64,000 bases of DNA, from assembly GCF_900604385.1 (NCBI RefSeq), contig NZ_LR027382.1, positions 1,178,001 to 1,242,000 of the forward strand. The letters are read 5' to 3'. This document shows, piece by piece, positions 62,649-64,000 of the stretch. The notes beneath the pieces are model-generated. The model was given only the letters and a program-made list of their open reading frames with translations. It made no database searches and was not told the origin of the DNA. Position 1 is the stretch's first letter. Every line of letters begins with the position of its first letter. This DNA is from Alistipes megaguti (GTDB lineage Bacteria; Bacteroidota; Bacteroidia; Bacteroidales; Rikenellaceae). Both the position numbers and the translations under genes were made by a program.

Positions 62649-63638
62649 ATGCATTTCGCTTCACCCCATTATCTATGGCTGCTTGTGCTGCTCGTGCCGA
62701 TGGTCGGCTACTACGTGTGGCGGACGCTGCAGGGCGGTGCGGCCATTCAGATCTCGACCGTCCGGGGCGTCGCGGGGGCTCCGCGCACGGTGCGCTACTA
62801 CCTGCGGCATCTGCCCTTCGTGCTGCGCGCCGCGGCCTTTTCGCTGCTCATCGTGGCGCTGGCCCGGCCCCAGGATGTCGAAGAGAACGTCTCGACCAAC
62901 ACCGAGGGCATCGACATCATGCTGGCCATCGACGTCTCGGCCTCGATGCTGGCCCGCGACTTCCAGCCCGACCGCATCACGGCGGCCAAGGAGGTGGCCG
63001 GATCGTTCATCGCCGACCGCTACGGCGACCGCATCGGACTGGTGGCCTTCGCCGCCGAGGCCTTCACGCAGAGCCCGCTGACCACCGACCAGAGTACGCT
63101 GCAGACGCTGCTGGCGCGGATCCGCAGCGGCCTGATCGACGACAGCGGTACGGCCATCGGCAACGGTCTGGCCACGGCCATCAACCGCCTGCGCGAGAGC
63201 GACGCCAAGTCGAAGGTTGTCATCCTGCTGACCGACGGTGTGAACAACCGCGGACAGATCACCCCGATGACCGCCGCCGAGATTGCCCGGGCACAGAACA
63301 TCCGCGTCTATACGATCGGAGTGGGTTCGATGGGTACGGCCCCCTATCCGGCCGTGGACATGTTCGGCAACATCACCTTCGTGCAGCAGAAGGTCGAGAT
63401 CGACGAGAAGACCCTTCAGGCCATGGCCGAGATGACCGGCGGCAAGTATTTCCGTGCTACGGACAACGAAAAGCTCAAGGCTATCTACGACGAGATCAAC
63501 CAGCTGGAGAAGAGCAAGGTCGAGGTTTTCGAACACGTCGCCTATCACGAACAGTTCCTCGGCTGGGTGCTGGGTGCGCTGGCCCTGCTGCTCGTGGAGT
63601 TCCTGTTGTCGAATCTCGTTCTGAAACGTATTCCGTAA
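62649..63638 (+). CDS. batA: BatA-like von Willebrand factor A membrane protein
   Basis: 329 aa. Two N-terminal membrane helices (LWLLVLLVPMVGYYVW; AAAFSLLIVALARP), then a VWA domain with the MIDAS motif IDVSASMLARDF, TDQSTLQTLLARI and ILLTDGVNNRGQ, and a C-terminal membrane helix (FLGWVLGALALLLVEFLLSN). Bat proteins are linked to aerotolerance in B. fragilis and to substrate-bound metal-adhesion complexes with MoxR. Part of the same run; starts 15 bp after batC. Confidence 0.92.
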   Translation: MHFASPHYLWLLVLLVPMVGYYVWRTLQGGAAIQISTVRGVAGAPRTVRYYLRHLPFVLRAAAFSLLIVALARPQDVEENVSTNTEGIDIMLAIDVSASMLARDFQPDRITAAKEVAGSFIADRYGDRIGLVAFAAEAFTQSPLTTDQSTLQTLLARIRSGLIDDSGTAIGNGLATAINRLRESDAKSKVVILLTDGVNNRGQITPMTAAEIARAQNIRVYTIGVGSMGTAPYPAVDMFGNITFVQQKVEIDEKTLQAMAEMTGGKYFRATDNEKLKAIYDEINQLEKSKVEVFEHVAYHEQFLGWVLGALALLLVEFLLSNLVLKRIP

Positions 63639-63650
63639 AAAGCATCCGTC

Positions 63651-64000
63651 ATGTTTCGTTTTGCCAATCCGCAATATCTCTGGCTCCTGGTCGTGCTGCC
63701 CGTGATGGTGGCGCTCTTCTGGCTTGCGGCCCGCAGCCGCCGCAAGCGGATCGCACGCTTCGGTCATCCCGACGTGCTGCAGGAGCTGATGCCCGAGGTC
63801 TCGACCGGCCGTGTCACGCTGCGCTTTCTGTTGCTGCTGGGGGCGGTTCTGTGTCTGATTCTGGCCGCGGCGCGTCCCCAGTTCGGGTCGAAACTCCGCG
63901 AGGAGAAGACCCAGGGGATTGAAATGATGCTCGTGGTCGACGTCTCGAATTCGATGCTGGCCGAGGATTTCGAACCCAACCGGCTCGAACGGACGAAATA
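63651..64000 (+). CDS. batB: BatB-like VWA membrane protein (5' part)
   Basis: The first 116 codons before the window ends. MFRFANPQYLWLLVVLPVMV, a second helix (LRFLLLLGAVLCLILAAARP), then the MIDAS DVSNSMLAEDFEPNRLERTK. Same layout as its upstream neighbour, which it follows by 12 bp. The 3' end is outside the window. Confidence 0.9.
   Translation, partial: MFRFANPQYLWLLVVLPVMVALFWLAARSRRKRIARFGHPDVLQELMPEVSTGRVTLRFLLLLGAVLCLILAAARPQFGSKLREEKTQGIEMMLVVDVSNSMLAEDFEPNRLERTK

Overview
The window looks like a chromosomal segment of a GC-rich gut Bacteroidales, most likely Alistipes or a close Rikenellaceae relative. This is inferred from gene content: SusC/SusD proteins, fimbrillin/FISUMP lipoproteins, a Bat/MoxR aerotolerance-type operon and an anaerobic sulfatase-maturase. 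Promoter-like TTTG-(19-20)-TAnnTTTG boxes fit the Bacteroidetes sigma factor. No species can be assigned from sequence reading alone.

Layout. 1-14.4 kb is ordinary core genome: recJ-lipB-lipA, an AraC regulator, a membrane protein, rnhB, an ExbB/ExbD energising operon, and the translationally coupled dprA-tatD-TIGR04076-like-ansA run. At 14472-14542 lies tRNA-Cys. Its 3' end is part of a 17-bp direct repeat (14528-14544 and 31869-31885) that brackets a 17.3-kb integrative mobilizable element. The element carries, from left to right: decayed DUF2188 and ParA genes, a five-gene SusC/SusD/DUF4843/PKD-like/TlpA nutrient-uptake operon, an IS3 OrfA relic, a MobV-type relaxase, a hairpin-rich candidate oriT, a Toprim primase-like protein, two helix-turn-helix proteins, an AAA ATPase with a nuclease-like C-terminus, and a tyrosine integrase next to attR. 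The SusC gene is split between signal peptide and mature protein exactly at a run of eight G residues. One more G would join the frames, so it looks like a phase-variable (here OFF) receptor carried as mobile cargo.

31.9-35.7 kb, just past attR, is a decay zone: a multiply frameshifted AT-rich gene, a truncated beta-propeller gene, intact aspA, and the 3' remnants of a divergent AraC/EamA pair joined at a deletion scar, the EamA part also holding an 11-bp tandem duplication.

35.7-58.4 kb returns to functional genes: AraC, tex, an outer-membrane receptor-like barrel, anSME, rnpB (RNase P RNA), two large fimbrillin/FISUMP lipoproteins (one fused to an SGNH hydrolase), GNAT, YeiH with its LysR regulator and NrnA, a broken S41 protease gene, nth, a GT2 and a UvrD/PcrA helicase. 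58.9-64.0 kb is the start of a MoxR-DUF58-BatC-BatA-BatB operon running off the window.

The integrase, relaxase and candidate oriT would let the island excise and be mobilised by a helper conjugative element, carrying the SusCD operon between strains.
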